A stretch of 42,060 nt of DNA from JAYZDK01 sp964604165 (GTDB lineage: Bacteria > Myxococcota_A > UBA796 > CAJQPC01): contig CAZRYF010000045.1 of assembly GCA_964604165.1 (NCBI GenBank), positions 1 through 42,060 of the forward strand, in the 5' to 3' direction. The notes beneath the pieces are model-generated. The model searched no databases and had not been told where the DNA came from. It was given only the letters and a program-made list of their open reading frames with translations. This document shows, piece by piece, positions 7,912 through 17,606 of this stretch. Made by a program: the position numbers and the translations under genes. Numbering within the stretch: the first letter of the stretch is position 1; each line of letters begins with the position of its first letter.

Positions 7912-8975
7912 ACGCAAACGGGAAACCCACCCGCACGGTGTGGCTTGAAGGCGCCACCGTGCACATGATCAACCAGCCGCTCCTGCCACACGCCTTTGAG
8001 GTGGTGCAGCTCCATGACCCGATCCACACCGCGGATTCCATTGCGAACATGGTGGTGCGGGGGGCCGGCGCCATCGGGGCCACCGCGGGATTCGCCATGG
8101 CACAGGCCGCACTCCAGGCGCCGGAGGATGGGTTTCACAAGCACCTTGCGGAGGCCGCCAACCTGGTGCGGAACGCTCGACCCACGGCACAGAACCTGTT
8201 TTATGCAGTGGACCGGGTGCTGGCCGCCATCGAGGAGGAGGCAGACGGGGTCGCTGCAGCCCGGGAGGCAGCGGTGGCGACCGCCCAGGACATCGCCGAC
8301 GACGACGCGGCTTGCTGCGAGGCCATCGGACGCCACGGGGCTCCCTTGATTGGGCCCCAACAACGCATCAGCACCCACTGCAACGCCGGCTGGCTTGCGT
8401 TTGTCGATTGGGGATCAGCCCTCTCCCCCATCTACCGGGCCGCCCGGGAGGGACAGGATCCGTTTGTCTGGGTGGACGAGACCAGGCCTCGAAGCCAGGG
8501 GGCCCGCTTGACCGCATGGGAGCTGGGCCAGGAAAGAGTGCGACACGCGGTGGTGGCGGACAACGCCACAGGACACCTCATGCGCACCGGCCAGGTGGAT
8601 CTTGTGATCGTGGGGTCGGATCGCATCGCCGCCAACGGCGATGTGGCCAACAAGATCGGCACCTACTCCTCCGCCGTAGTGGCCGCCCAACACAACATTC
8701 CGTTCTACGTCGCTGCGCCCACCACCACGATAGACATCGCCTGCCCTTCCGGAGACGACATCCCCATCGAGACCCGGAGCGAGGACGAGGTGCTTTTTAC
8801 CTGGGGATGGTCCGACGAGGGCAGGTTTGTCCGGGTCCGCACCGCCCCCAAAGGCAGCGCGGGCCACAACCCAGCCTTTGATGTGACCCCGGCCCACCTG
8901 GTGCGGGGCATTCTCACGGAAAAGGGACTGATCGAGGCGACCCCAGAAGGAATCACCAGCGTCGCCCGTACCTGA
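7908..8975 (+). CDS. mtnA: S-methyl-5-thioribose-1-phosphate isomerase (eIF-2B alpha-like family)
   Basis: Converts methylthioribose-1-phosphate to methylthioribulose-1-phosphate in methionine salvage. The 355 residues carry RGAGAIGATAGF (family RGAPAIG-type loop), THCNAGWLAF with the catalytic Cys (C158), VDETRPRSQGARLTAWEL, and GSDRIAANGDVANKIGTYS with the catalytic Asp (D238); this Cys/Asp spacing matches known MtnA enzymes. The loop after the Cys (GWLAF) differs from the usual GALAT, so a related sugar-1-phosphate isomerase is possible. No other salvage gene is in the window. The start lies in the ATGA overlap with the secreted protein gene. Confidence 0.87.
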   Translation: MNANGKPTRTVWLEGATVHMINQPLLPHAFEVVQLHDPIHTADSIANMVVRGAGAIGATAGFAMAQAALQAPEDGFHKHLAEAANLVRNARPTAQNLFYAVDRVLAAIEEEADGVAAAREAAVATAQDIADDDAACCEAIGRHGAPLIGPQQRISTHCNAGWLAFVDWGSALSPIYRAAREGQDPFVWVDETRPRSQGARLTAWELGQERVRHAVVADNATGHLMRTGQVDLVIVGSDRIAANGDVANKIGTYSSAVVAAQHNIPFYVAAPTTTIDIACPSGDDIPIETRSEDEVLFTWGWSDEGRFVRVRTAPKGSAGHNPAFDVTPAHLVRGILTEKGLIEATPEGITSVART

Positions 8976-10181
8976 TCACACCGGTTCGTCCTTCAGCGAT
9001 CCCACGGGCCTAGCACAGCCGCCCACCACCCGGTGAGGCCCCTCCCCCTCCTGCCAATTCCGCAGGGCCTCTCCCGCGTCCGCGACCAGCAGGGAATCAT
9101 TGGGCACCTCGGACCCATACCCCAGCTGAACCTTTCCCCCAATGCGGGCCCGGTGCCCCACAGCCGCCCCCAAGAAATAGGTCTCCGACGACACCTTCTC
9201 TCCCCGATGCCAGACCCGAATGGGTCTCCCAAAGGAGATATCAAAGAGGGTCACGCTCCAGGCGAGAAAGCTCCCCTTGCCGAAAACCGAGGCCTGGAAG
9301 CCGTTTCCGGCCGAGACAAAAGCACCCTCGTAAAGGACGCACAGGTTTGCGGTCCCCCGCCGACCCACCCGTGCACCAGCCCCCAGTACCGATGCGTTGA
9401 TGGTCGCTTGATCCTCGATGCGCACCCCATCTCCCAAGAGGGACCCGCGCACCACGGAGAAAGGTCCGACCTCCACGTTTTCCCCCAGCACCGAAGCCTC
9501 GATGACCGCGGTGGGGTGGATGCGACAGCCCTTCCCAAAATGGCTGATGCCCCGGGCGAGCTTGTCAGGCCGCAGGGACCGAACCTTGAGAAGAAGCCCC
9601 AGAAACTTCCAGGCCTTGGCCCACCATGGCTTCTGGGAGAAGCCCCGCACCTCCCGGGCAATGGTGCAGGAAAGCGCCATCCAGTTGGTCCGCAGGATGT
9701 GAAGCCAGTGATCCACCTGGTGAATGCCTGCGTCCGTGAAGGGAATCGAATCCGGCATGGCGTGAGCCAAGGCCGGGTGCTCCTTGGGGGCTGGGCGAGT
9801 TTCCACCGCAAGATCAATGGGCACCGGCGGCAGCGAGTCGAAGTCCGGGGACCCTCCCGCTGGCACGAGACCCACCTCAAAGACTCCCGGGGCGGTCAGC
9901 TCCTGCAAGCCACTGGCTGTGGCGAGCCAGGTGGCATCAGTGACTTGGAGCCGCGCGGGGGCTTGGGCCTGGGAGATCAACGCCCGGAGAGTCGCCTCCG
10001 TGACCCAGGTGCGGTCGGAGAGCAGAAGGTAGGGCTGATCCGCCGGAGGGGTCTCCACCTGGGTGAGCCCCGCCGCCGCGATGGCCTCCCCTTGGGTCTG
10101 GGCGAGGGAACGCCCCAGGATCTGGACTTCGGCCACAGCGTCACCAAACGGCGGAATGCACCGACCCTTGGGAACAACCAA
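8976..10181 (-). CDS. left-handed beta-helix (hexapeptide repeat) protein, possibly acyl- or nucleotidyltransferase-like
   Basis: About 400 residues. The C-terminal half has hexapeptide repeats (IHPTAVIEASVLGENVEVG, VRIEDQATINASVLGAGARV, ARIGGKVQLGYGSEVPND) that build the LbH fold of GlmU/LpxA-type enzymes; the N-terminal ~150 residues could be a degenerate nucleotide-binding domain (AVAEVQILGRSLAQTQGEAI). The middle segment FSQKPWWAKAWKFLGLLLK is amphipathic or hydrophobic. No ATG or GTG fits before the domain; TTG at 10181, 17 bases after the kinase stop, is the best start. It is probably co-transcribed with the kinase gene upstream. Substrate unknown. Confidence 0.7.
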   Translation of the reverse strand: MVVPKGRCIPPFGDAVAEVQILGRSLAQTQGEAIAAAGLTQVETPPADQPYLLLSDRTWVTEATLRALISQAQAPARLQVTDATWLATASGLQELTAPGVFEVGLVPAGGSPDFDSLPPVPIDLAVETRPAPKEHPALAHAMPDSIPFTDAGIHQVDHWLHILRTNWMALSCTIAREVRGFSQKPWWAKAWKFLGLLLKVRSLRPDKLARGISHFGKGCRIHPTAVIEASVLGENVEVGPFSVVRGSLLGDGVRIEDQATINASVLGAGARVGRRGTANLCVLYEGAFVSAGNGFQASVFGKGSFLAWSVTLFDISFGRPIRVWHRGEKVSSETYFLGAAVGHRARIGGKVQLGYGSEVPNDSLLVADAGEALRNWQEGEGPHRVVGGCARPVGSLKDEPV

Positions 10182-10198
10182 AACACAACCTATGGGGC

Positions 10199-13100
10199 TT
10201 AGGCGATCCAGTTCGCAATCTCCTCGGTGATCTCTCCCACGAGGTAGCCGGAGTTCAAGGCCTTGGCTCCTTCCAGGGCGACCCTCAGTTGCTCCAGGCC
10301 CTCCTTCCTTTCCCCCATTCCACAGAGAAGCCGTCCCTTCAACCACTCTCCTATGAGTCCTGTTTCCAGGTCTCGCAGACGGCTCGCCTCTTCGGCGGAG
10401 GCCGCGAGCAGCTCCATGCCCGCCTCCGACTCTCCCCGAAGACCCGTGAGAAAGCCCAGGTACATGCCGTTGAGCGCCACCATCCGCTCCATGCCCAAAT
10501 CCCGGGCATCGTTTCGAGACTGCTCGAACCAGGTGAAGGCCCGGGCGTCATCCCCGAGGCGAAAATGAGCATCCGCCAGGTTGTGCCGGGCGATCACCTC
10601 TCCGTTGCGGTACCCAATGCCCTGGCTCATCTCCAACGCCTTGCGAAACCACTCGATGGACTGCTTGAAGCGACGCCCGGTGTAGTGGATGGTCCCGATG
10701 TTGGTCAACACCCGAATGATGAGCAATCGGTCCCCCCCCTCCTCAGCGAGATTCCGGGCCCGCTCCAAGGCATCTCCGGCCTCGCTCCACTTCCCCAGGC
10801 GCGAGAAGAGCTGGGCCTTTCCCATGAGGGACCGCGCCTGCTGGATCAACGACTTTCCTGGAAGTTCCTCGACATCCTTGTAGATGTCCGCTGCCGCCGA
10901 CACATCGGCTTCCTCCCGGGCCAGCCAACCGAGACTCAGGAGAATGTCCACCTGGCGGTCCGTATCGTTCGCAGTTCGTGCGCCGGACAGGGCCGTCTCC
11001 AGGTGAGCCCGGGCCAGTACAGTGCGACCTTGCTCCAGGTAGACCCTCCCCAACCCAAGCATTGCCTTTTCCTCAATGGAAGGCAGCCCCAGATCCTCGG
11101 CCAGGTCCAAGGCGATCTGCAGGTGGTGCTCCGCCTCCCGGTACCTTCCCTGCTCCTCGGCCACGAGGCCGGCGTTAGAGTGCAGGTGGGCCATGCCCTC
11201 GGACACCACCACATCGTCGCCACCTGTGAGGTTCTTCAAGCAGGCGATGCCCAGCTCGTAGCACTCTCTGGCCCGGTCCAGGAACCCGGTTTCCCAGTGT
11301 TGCTCCCCCGCCTTTTCCGCGTGACGGGCCGCCTCCAACTGCATGCCCGCCGCCTCGCAGTGGTGCATCAGGGACTCCCGGTGTGGCCCCAACTGGGTGC
11401 CGTGGAGCCGCTCAATGCCTTCAGCCACGCGACGATGGTTCTCCCTCAGCTGGGCCCCCACGGTTGTGCGTCGGACCACATCCCACAACAACTGGGAGGA
11501 AAATGCGACCAGCCCGAACTCCTGGGGGCCCCGCAGGACCAACATCCCCTGCTCCAGAACTGACTGGACCCCCTCCGGATGCTCCTCCGAGCCAAGAGCT
11601 TCCCACAACAGAGCCATCGAGAACTCCGGCCCGATGGTGGCGGCCACCTGGAGTGCTTGCTTTGCCGCGGGATCCATCGCGTCCAGGCGAGCACCGATCA
11701 GTCCCTCCAGGCCCGCTGGCAGGTCCGAGTCAGCGTGGGATGCCGACAAAAAGGCGCCGCCCTCCTCGTAGCGGATGAGTCCGGCCTCCTGAAGGGACTT
11801 CACCATCTCCACCAGGTAAAGGGGGTTGCCCGACGCAGTCCGCACCACCAGGTCCTTCAGGGGCTCTCCCAAGCGCTCCACACCGAGCAGCTCTCGCAGC
11901 ATGCGATCCTGCTGGCTGCGATCCATTCCCGACAAGTGGACGGTCTGGTCCGGTTCCGGCAAGGCCTCGGCCCAGGGCCCCCGGTGGGTCGAGAGCCAGA
12001 GGATCTGGTGGCTCCCTCGCACCCTGAGCAGGTTGCCCATGAGCTCCAGGTCGGCACCACGAAGATGGTGAGCGTCTTCCAGCACCAGGATCACCGGTCG
12101 CTCCTGGGAGATGCCGTGGACAAAGCCAAGCAGGGCGGAGATCAACTCCGAGCGGGTGGGGGCCGGACCCGGCCCCAGATCCAGGTCGAACAGGGTGCTG
12201 ATGGCGCGAACGTCGGTCTCCGTCAGCCCCAACTCCGACAAGCGCCCGAGCCTCTCGGCCACCGTCTTCTTGTGGCCTTGGACCACGAGCCCAAGGGCCC
12301 CCGCCAACAGGTCTCGCACCGACGAGAGGGGCCTGTCCACCCCGTAGGGCTGCACACGGCCATCGTAGAGAGGCAAGCCAGCAGCCTGGGCGATGCCTTT
12401 CAGCTCCCGCACAAAACGGCTCTTTCCGCACCCTCCTTCCCCACAGATGGAGATGATGCCTCCCTTTCCCTGGGCAAGCCGGGCCACGGCGTCCCCCACC
12501 AGGTCCAGTTCGTCTCCCCGGGGAAGCCAGCGCCCTGTCTCCGGCACCACCCCCTCCCTGTGGCGCCCCCTGAACACAAAGGTCTTCACGTTTCCGCGGC
12601 TTCCGCGCCCACGCAACGACGCGGACTCCACCAGGTGCCAGCGATCCCTTAGGGCCTGCTCCACCTCGTCAGAAACCAGCACCTCTCCTGTTTCGCTGGC
12701 AGCGGCCAGGCGCCGGGCGAGCTTGACCAGGTCCCCCCGGGGAACGCAGCGCTGCTCCCCCTCCTCGTCGATCCAGACCACCTCCCCNNNNNNNNNNGTT
12801 CACCCCCACCGCAAACTCCAGCGCGATGCCCATCTTCTCCAAGCGTGCGCGAACCGTCAGCAGGTCCTGGGCGCAGCGCAAGGTACGGCTCAGGTCGTCC
12901 TCCTGGGTGCGGGGCACTCCGAAGAACACCGTGAGGGATTCATCCCCCAAATGATCCAGCCAGCCGCCATGCTTCTCTACAAGGCGCTCCACCACACGAC
13001 GAATGCGGCGGTGTTGGGTCAAGACATCTTCTGGCTCCATGCGCACGCTGGCCTGTGTGAGTCCCACCAGGTCGGCCACAAGGACACCCACCTGCTTGCG

Positions 13101-14162
13101 CTCGGCCACCACAGAGGGAGTTCCCACCGAGGCACGGGAAAAAGTGAAAGTGCCCGGCTCCTCCGGCGGCTCCGACTCCACCGCAAGGCCTCGCACGAGG
13201 TCTCCCACCTGCACCGCAGCCTCGTCGGGCTGGATCTCGTCCGCGAAGAGCGACCGCAGAAAGGCCCCCATGACCCCGTCATCTCCCCGCAGTCCATGTT
13301 CAAAGAGAAAGGCCCGCAGATCCTCCTCCATCATGCCCGCAGTCGGGTAGCGATCCTCCCGATCCCGGGCGAGGGCCTTCTGCAGAATCTCCCACAGACG
13401 CACCGGAATTTCCGGCACCTCCTCGCGGGGGTCCGGCACAATGGCCTCGCGCACCTTGCGGAGCTTCACCTCCGGGTCCGGATCCTGGAACAGTCGGTGG
13501 TTGACCAGGAGCTCATAGAGAACGATTCCACAGGAAAAAATGTCGGAGCGGTGGTCCACCGGCTCCCCCCTTGCCTGCTCCGGACTCATGTAGGCGAACT
13601 TGCCTCCCCCGGGGCGTCCTCCGCTTTCGGGTTCGACCTCCCCCGCCAGCCGGGCGATGCCGAAATCCAAAAGTTTTACAACTCCTTCAAAGCTGACCAT
13701 GCAGTTGTGAGGGGAGACGTCCCGGTGGACAATTCCAAGGGCCTGGCCGTCGGGACCCACCCTTGAATGGGCATAGTCCAGGCCGTGGGCAATGCTGGCC
13801 GCCGCATGGACCGCCAGGCACAGGGGAAGCCGCTCTCCCTGGGCACGCAGCTTGCGCACGGTCCGGGTCAGATCTCGCCCGTGTATGTGCTCCATGGCAA
13901 TGTAATGATCGTCCTGGACCCTGCCCAAATCGAAGACCTGCACGACATTCGGGTGCGAAAGCAGAGCCGAGATCTTGGCTTCCAAAACAAACATCTCGAT
14001 AAATCTCCGGGACTTGGCGAGCCCCGGAAGGATCCTCTTGATGACCAGCCTCTTCTCAAACCCCTCCACCCCAAAGGAGCGAGCCAGGTAAACCTCGGCC
14101 ATGCCCCCCAGAGCGATGCGCTCCAGAAGCTCATAGTTTCCAAACCGGCTCGGCAACTCCAT
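10199..14162 (-). CDS. multidomain Ser/Thr protein kinase - class III cyclase-like domain - AAA ATPase - TPR protein, interrupted by a 10-N gap
   Basis: Roughly 1,320 residues. Kinase domain 1-280: K42 (RLVIKRI), HRD loop IVHRDVSPHN (D148), DFG loop LLDFGIARL (D167), APE-like FAYMSPEQARG. Next is a nucleotidyl-cyclase-like domain (about 350-500) with both metal Asp motifs, VADLVGL and LGDESLTVFFG, while the usual VNLAARL is VKLARRL, so catalysis is doubtful. Then a STAND/AAA_16-type ATPase with P-loop GEGGCGKS (about 570) and Walker B VILVLEDAHHL, then TPR repeats (about 900 to the end). Such kinase-cyclase-ATPase-TPR fusions occur in myxobacteria. Ten Ns split it between VGVN and GEVVW; the two halves are in different frames as written, so the N count is wrong. 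TATGAT lies 8 bases before the ATG. Confidence 0.88.
12788..12797. other. assembly gap (10 N) in the kinase gene
   Basis: Ten Ns sit in the cyclase-like domain. The left part reads VGVN and the right part GEVVW; in homologous domains these are usually separated by a single residue (VGVN-T-GEV), so the true missing length is probably about 3 bases and certainly a multiple of 3 if the gene is intact. Confidence 0.85.
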
Positions 14163-14170
14163 GCGCCGGC

Positions 14171-14176
14171 ATCATA
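14171..14176 (-). promoter_or_regulatory. possible -10 element of the kinase gene
   Basis: On the minus strand TATGAT is followed by eight bases and the ATG at 14162, with no Shine-Dalgarno sequence between. This fits a leaderless or near-leaderless transcript. No matching -35 hexamer is obvious. Confidence 0.35.
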
Positions 14177-14356
14177 CCGGTCACCAGGGCCTTTCGGGGA
14201 GGGAAGCCGCTGCAATTCCTCCAGAAGGTCCGACCCAACAGGTTTTTCAGATTGATCGGCGCGGACAACGGTGGGGTCGAAGAGGAAATTCAGATGAAGA
14301 TCCCCTGAAAAACACGGCATGAAGGCTCATGGTACGGGTTCTTGGTGCCGACTTCA

Positions 14357-14386
14357 TTGACGTAGAGTTCTGCTGAACGCTATGCT
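14357..14386 (+). promoter_or_regulatory. sigma-70-type promoter of clpX
   Basis: TTGACG (14357-14362), an 18-bp spacer and TATGCT (14381-14386) lie 40 bases before the clpX ATG. The 264-base divergent region 14163-14426 also holds a 9-bp inverted repeat, GTTTTTCAG at 14242-14250 against CTGAAAAAC at 14305-14313, of unknown meaning. Confidence 0.6.
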
Positions 14387-14426
14387 CTTATTGGGCGTCG
14401 CGTGCACCTGCCTACGGGGACTGAGG

Positions 14427-15683
14427 ATGGGAAAATACAGCAATCCGAGCGGGCTTTCCTGCTCTTTCTGCCACAAACCGCAGAGAGAGGTGGACAAGAT
14501 CATTGCTGGACCCAACGTCTACATTTGTTCCGAGTGCATCAAGCTGTGCCTGGACATTATCCGGGACAACTCCCAACAACGCCCGGTTTCCTGGGGCCAC
14601 CAGAAGATTCCACCCCCGGCGCGAATCAAGGCATTTCTGGACCAGTACGTCATAGGCCAGGACATGGCCAAGCGGCAGATTTCCGTGGCTGTCTACAACC
14701 ACTACAAGCGGGTCGAGTCCAACAAGCAGAACGCCGGCACCTCAGAAGTTGAAATCCAGAAGTCCAACGTGCTCCTGTTGGGTCCCACAGGAACCGGCAA
14801 GACCCTAATGGCCCGAACCCTGGCCCGCTTTCTGGACGTTCCCTTCGTCATCGCCGACGCCACGACCCTGACAGAGGCCGGCTACGTCGGTGAGGACGTC
14901 GAGAACATCATCCTCAATCTGTACCAGGCCTCCAACAACAACCTGGAGCGGGCTTGCCGGGGCATCGTGTACATCGACGAAATCGACAAACTGGCCAAAA
15001 AGACCTCGGCGGGGTCCGTCTCGAGAGACGTCAGCGGGGAAGGCGTCCAACAAGCGCTCTTGAAGCTCCTGGAAGGCACGGTGGCGAACATCCAGGTGCG
15101 CGGGAACAAGCGCCTCCCAAACCAGGAGTACGTACAGGTCGACACCACGAACATTCTCTTTATCTGCGGCGGTTCCTTTGAAGGAATCGACCGCTTGATT
15201 GAGGATCGCATGGGACGGCGACGGGTGGGCTTTGTCACCGACGACGACGGCAAGACCGAGAAGGAGAAGAACCTTCTGGCCCAGGCCAAGGCCGAGGATC
15301 TTCAGACCTTCGGGCTCATTCCCGAGTTTATCGGTCGTCTGCCGGTGCTTGCCTCTCTGGAGCCGCTGAGCGTAGACGACTTGACCCACATTCTGAAAGA
15401 ACCGCGAAACTCCCTGGTGCGCCAGTACCAGAAGCTGTTCCGGTTCGAGAAGGTCAAGCTCACCTTCACAGACGAGGCGCTGCGGGCTGTGGCAGAAAAG
15501 GCCGCGAGCCGCAAGGCAGGGGCGCGAGGACTTCGAACCATCCTGGAAAACGTGATGCTCGACATCATGTACGAGGTGCCTTCCTGTGACGACATCAAGG
15601 AAGTGGTGATCACCGAGGAGATCATTCGGCAAGGGCTGGGCGACGCCCTCGAGGTGGCCCAGGCCCTCCCGGCATCTGGATGA
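14427..15683 (+). CDS. clpX: ATP-dependent Clp protease ATP-binding subunit ClpX
   Basis: AAA+ unfoldase that feeds proteins to ClpP. In the 418 residues: the N-terminal C4 zinc finger (C12, C15, C34, C37), Walker A GPTGTGKT (119-126), pore loop GYVG (152-155), Walker B VYIDEID (181-187), and sensor-2 GARGLRTILE. The ATG at 14427 (MGKYSN) is chosen over an in-frame ATG 15 codons upstream because it gives the family N-terminus and has GGGGA six bases before it. Unusually, neither clpP nor lon is adjacent; yqgE follows with an ATGA overlap. Confidence 0.97.
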   Translation: MGKYSNPSGLSCSFCHKPQREVDKIIAGPNVYICSECIKLCLDIIRDNSQQRPVSWGHQKIPPPARIKAFLDQYVIGQDMAKRQISVAVYNHYKRVESNKQNAGTSEVEIQKSNVLLLGPTGTGKTLMARTLARFLDVPFVIADATTLTEAGYVGEDVENIILNLYQASNNNLERACRGIVYIDEIDKLAKKTSAGSVSRDVSGEGVQQALLKLLEGTVANIQVRGNKRLPNQEYVQVDTTNILFICGGSFEGIDRLIEDRMGRRRVGFVTDDDGKTEKEKNLLAQAKAEDLQTFGLIPEFIGRLPVLASLEPLSVDDLTHILKEPRNSLVRQYQKLFRFEKVKLTFTDEALRAVAEKAASRKAGARGLRTILENVMLDIMYEVPSCDDIKEVVITEEIIRQGLGDALEVAQALPASG

Positions 15684-16225
15684 GCGGGGAGCAGCCTCCA
15701 GGGCTCCTGATCGCATCTCCGCAGATGCACGACCCGAACTTTGAGCGCACCGTGCTGTTGCTCTGCCACCACGACGCACAGGGGGCTCTGGGGGTTGTGA
15801 TCAACCGGGCCACGGACCTCACCGTTGGAGAAGTGGTCGACGAGTTTGAGTTTGACACAGACCGCGATCTGGACGATGCAGTGCTCTGGGGCGGGCCCGT
15901 GGAACAGGCTTCCGGGTTTGTGGTCTTCCCAGGCGAAATCGGGAGCGGGGTCGGATGGACCCTGGACCGCAAGCTCTCTGTCTCCCCGTCAAGGGAGATG
16001 CTCCAGACCATCCTTCGGGGTGAGACGCCCTACCACCTGTGCTTGGGGTACGCCGGCTGGGGCCCCGGACAGCTGGAGAGCGAGATCACCCTGGGCTCCT
16101 GGCTCTATTCGGACATTGATGCAGACCTGGTGCTCGAGCGACCGGTAGCAGAGCGATATGAGCGGGCCTTGAAGCAGCTGGGCGTGCGACCTGAGCAAAT
16201 CTGGATGGTCCCCGTCGACGAGTAG
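15680..16225 (+). CDS. yqgE: YqgE/AlgH family protein (DUF179)
   Basis: A 181-residue cytoplasmic protein with the family landmarks: GLLIASPQMHDPNFERTV at the start, GALGVVINR, LWGGPVEQASGFVVF, LCLGYAGWGPGQLESEI and WL. The biochemical role of the family is unresolved. The start overlaps the clpX stop as ATGA, so it is translationally coupled to clpX. Confidence 0.93.
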   Translation: MSGEQPPGLLIASPQMHDPNFERTVLLLCHHDAQGALGVVINRATDLTVGEVVDEFEFDTDRDLDDAVLWGGPVEQASGFVVFPGEIGSGVGWTLDRKLSVSPSREMLQTILRGETPYHLCLGYAGWGPGQLESEITLGSWLYSDIDADLVLERPVAERYERALKQLGVRPEQIWMVPVDE

Positions 16226-16245
16226 CGCGGGAGATCTTCTGGACC

Positions 16246-16263
16246 CGAGGGCGATTTCCCTCG
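16246..16263 (+). terminator. weak hairpin after yqgE
   Basis: CGAGGG, a six-base loop CGATTT, and CCCTCG form a 6-bp stem about 20 bases after the yqgE stop. There is no following T-run, so intrinsic termination is doubtful. Confidence 0.25.
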
Positions 16264-16336
16264 TGGATTCGCTGGCATTCTGCGGGTCATTCCGGTACGA
16301 TGGAGATCCCTTCCTCACGTCATTGTCTTCCCTCCT

Positions 16337-16349
16337 TGTTGACGTGTCA
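16337..16349 (+). promoter_or_regulatory. TTGAC-N2-GTCA inverted-repeat motif at the M23 peptidase start
   Basis: TGTTGACGTGTCA ends on the A of the ATG of the M23 peptidase gene. The identical 13-mer occurs 34 bases upstream of the glucosaminidase gene at 32628-32640, in the same orientation relative to the gene. The core is an inverted repeat TTGAC-GT-GTCA(A). It may be an operator shared by two cell-wall hydrolase genes; it also contains a -35-like TTGACG. Confidence 0.4.
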
Positions 16350-17563
16350 TGTCTCTGATTCGAATCTTCTTTGCCGCGGCCCTACTGGGCACCATCTGTC
16401 TACTCGGCCAGGGGATTCGTGCCTCTTTGGCGGAGACGCCCGCTGTGTTCGATGTGCCGCCGGAACCACGGGCCCTTGTGGAGGTCACCCGCCACGAAGT
16501 CCTGTCCGGAGAGACCTTTGGTGGCATCATGGCCACTTACGGCATCACCGGCGTGCCCTCGTTGCTGCAGGCCGCCGGGCCCTTTTTCGACTTGAGCCAC
16601 ATCCGGGTGGGTCGCACCCTTGTGATTCGCCAGTTGAAGGCCACCATGGCTCCCTTGTCCATTCGATACCCCCTGGATGAGGACCGCACTTTGGTCTTGT
16701 GGCCTGCTGTGGCCGGCGCCACAGCCGACGTGGAAACAGTCACCTACCAGCGGGCCGTGACCCGGCGCATCATCTCTGTGGACAGCACCTTGTGGGAAGC
16801 CGCCATGTCCGCTGGACTGCGCCCCGGGGACATCGTGCGTCTCTCTCGCATCTTTCAGTGGGAGGTGGACTTCAACACCGAACTCCGGGCAGGAGCCCGG
16901 GTGATTCTTGTGGCGGACGAGCTGCTCAACCACGGGGAGGCCGTTCGGCTGGACGACTACCACGCTGTCCGCCTGGAGAACGACGGAAGGTCCTACACCG
17001 CGCTGCGCCATGTGGATGCCAAGGGGCAGGCCGACTGGTACGGTCCAGAAGGAGAGGCGACCAAACGACCCTTCCTGCGCTCCCCCCTGGAATTCTCAAG
17101 GGTCACATCCAGCTTCACCCGCAAGCGATTTCACCCGGTCCTCAAGCGTAACCGCGCCCACTTGGGAACGGACTTCGGCGCCCCTCGCGGCACTCCGATT
17201 CGCGCCGTGGGAGACGGTGTGGTGGTCCATGCTGGCCTCTCGGGGGGCTACGGCAAGCTGGTGAAGGTGAGCCACCCGGGCCCTTACAGCACCCGCTATG
17301 CCCACATGAACCGTATCAAGGTGAAGCGAGGGCAGAAGATCAAGCAGGGGCAGGTCATTGGAACGGTGGGCTCTACCGGTCTCGCCACGGGACCCCACCT
17401 GCACTACGAGTTCCTGAAGAACGGCAGACAGGTCAACCCCATGACGGTCAAGCTTCCCACGACCCGTCCCCTCCCCCGGTCCGAGAAGGCGGCCTTCGCG
17501 CAGACCCGGGGAGAGTGGCTTCCGCAACTGGAAGACGAACCCGTCGTGGCCGAGGCGCCGTGA
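16349..17563 (+). CDS. M23-family murein endopeptidase (MepM-like)
   Basis: A 404-residue periplasmic peptidoglycan endopeptidase. An N-terminal hydrophobic segment (about 5-28) acts as signal or anchor; a LysM/OapA-like part follows (HEVLSGETFGGIMATYG, about 51-66); then a Csd3/MepM-type second domain (TLWEAAMSAGLRPGDIVRL, about 148-166); then the LytM peptidase with zinc ligands H271 and D275 (HLGTDFGAP) and HLH at 350-352 (HLHYEF). Such enzymes cut peptide cross-links to allow wall growth. No Shine-Dalgarno sequence is visible; a TTGAC/GTCA motif abuts the start codon. Confidence 0.9.
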   Translation: MSLIRIFFAAALLGTICLLGQGIRASLAETPAVFDVPPEPRALVEVTRHEVLSGETFGGIMATYGITGVPSLLQAAGPFFDLSHIRVGRTLVIRQLKATMAPLSIRYPLDEDRTLVLWPAVAGATADVETVTYQRAVTRRIISVDSTLWEAAMSAGLRPGDIVRLSRIFQWEVDFNTELRAGARVILVADELLNHGEAVRLDDYHAVRLENDGRSYTALRHVDAKGQADWYGPEGEATKRPFLRSPLEFSRVTSSFTRKRFHPVLKRNRAHLGTDFGAPRGTPIRAVGDGVVVHAGLSGGYGKLVKVSHPGPYSTRYAHMNRIKVKRGQKIKQGQVIGTVGSTGLATGPHLHYEFLKNGRQVNPMTVKLPTTRPLPRSEKAAFAQTRGEWLPQLEDEPVVAEAP

Positions 17564-17606
17564 AGGGACGGCGAACCGCAACCCGCAACGAGTAGAGTGC
17601 CAGGTC

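Noticed and set aside
9033..10202. A 389-codon open frame on the plus strand
   Set aside because: Antisense to the beta-helix gene; Pro/Arg-rich, without any recognisable domain.
10289..11563. A 424-codon open frame on the plus strand
   Set aside because: Antisense to the TPR part of the kinase protein, with typical shadow composition.
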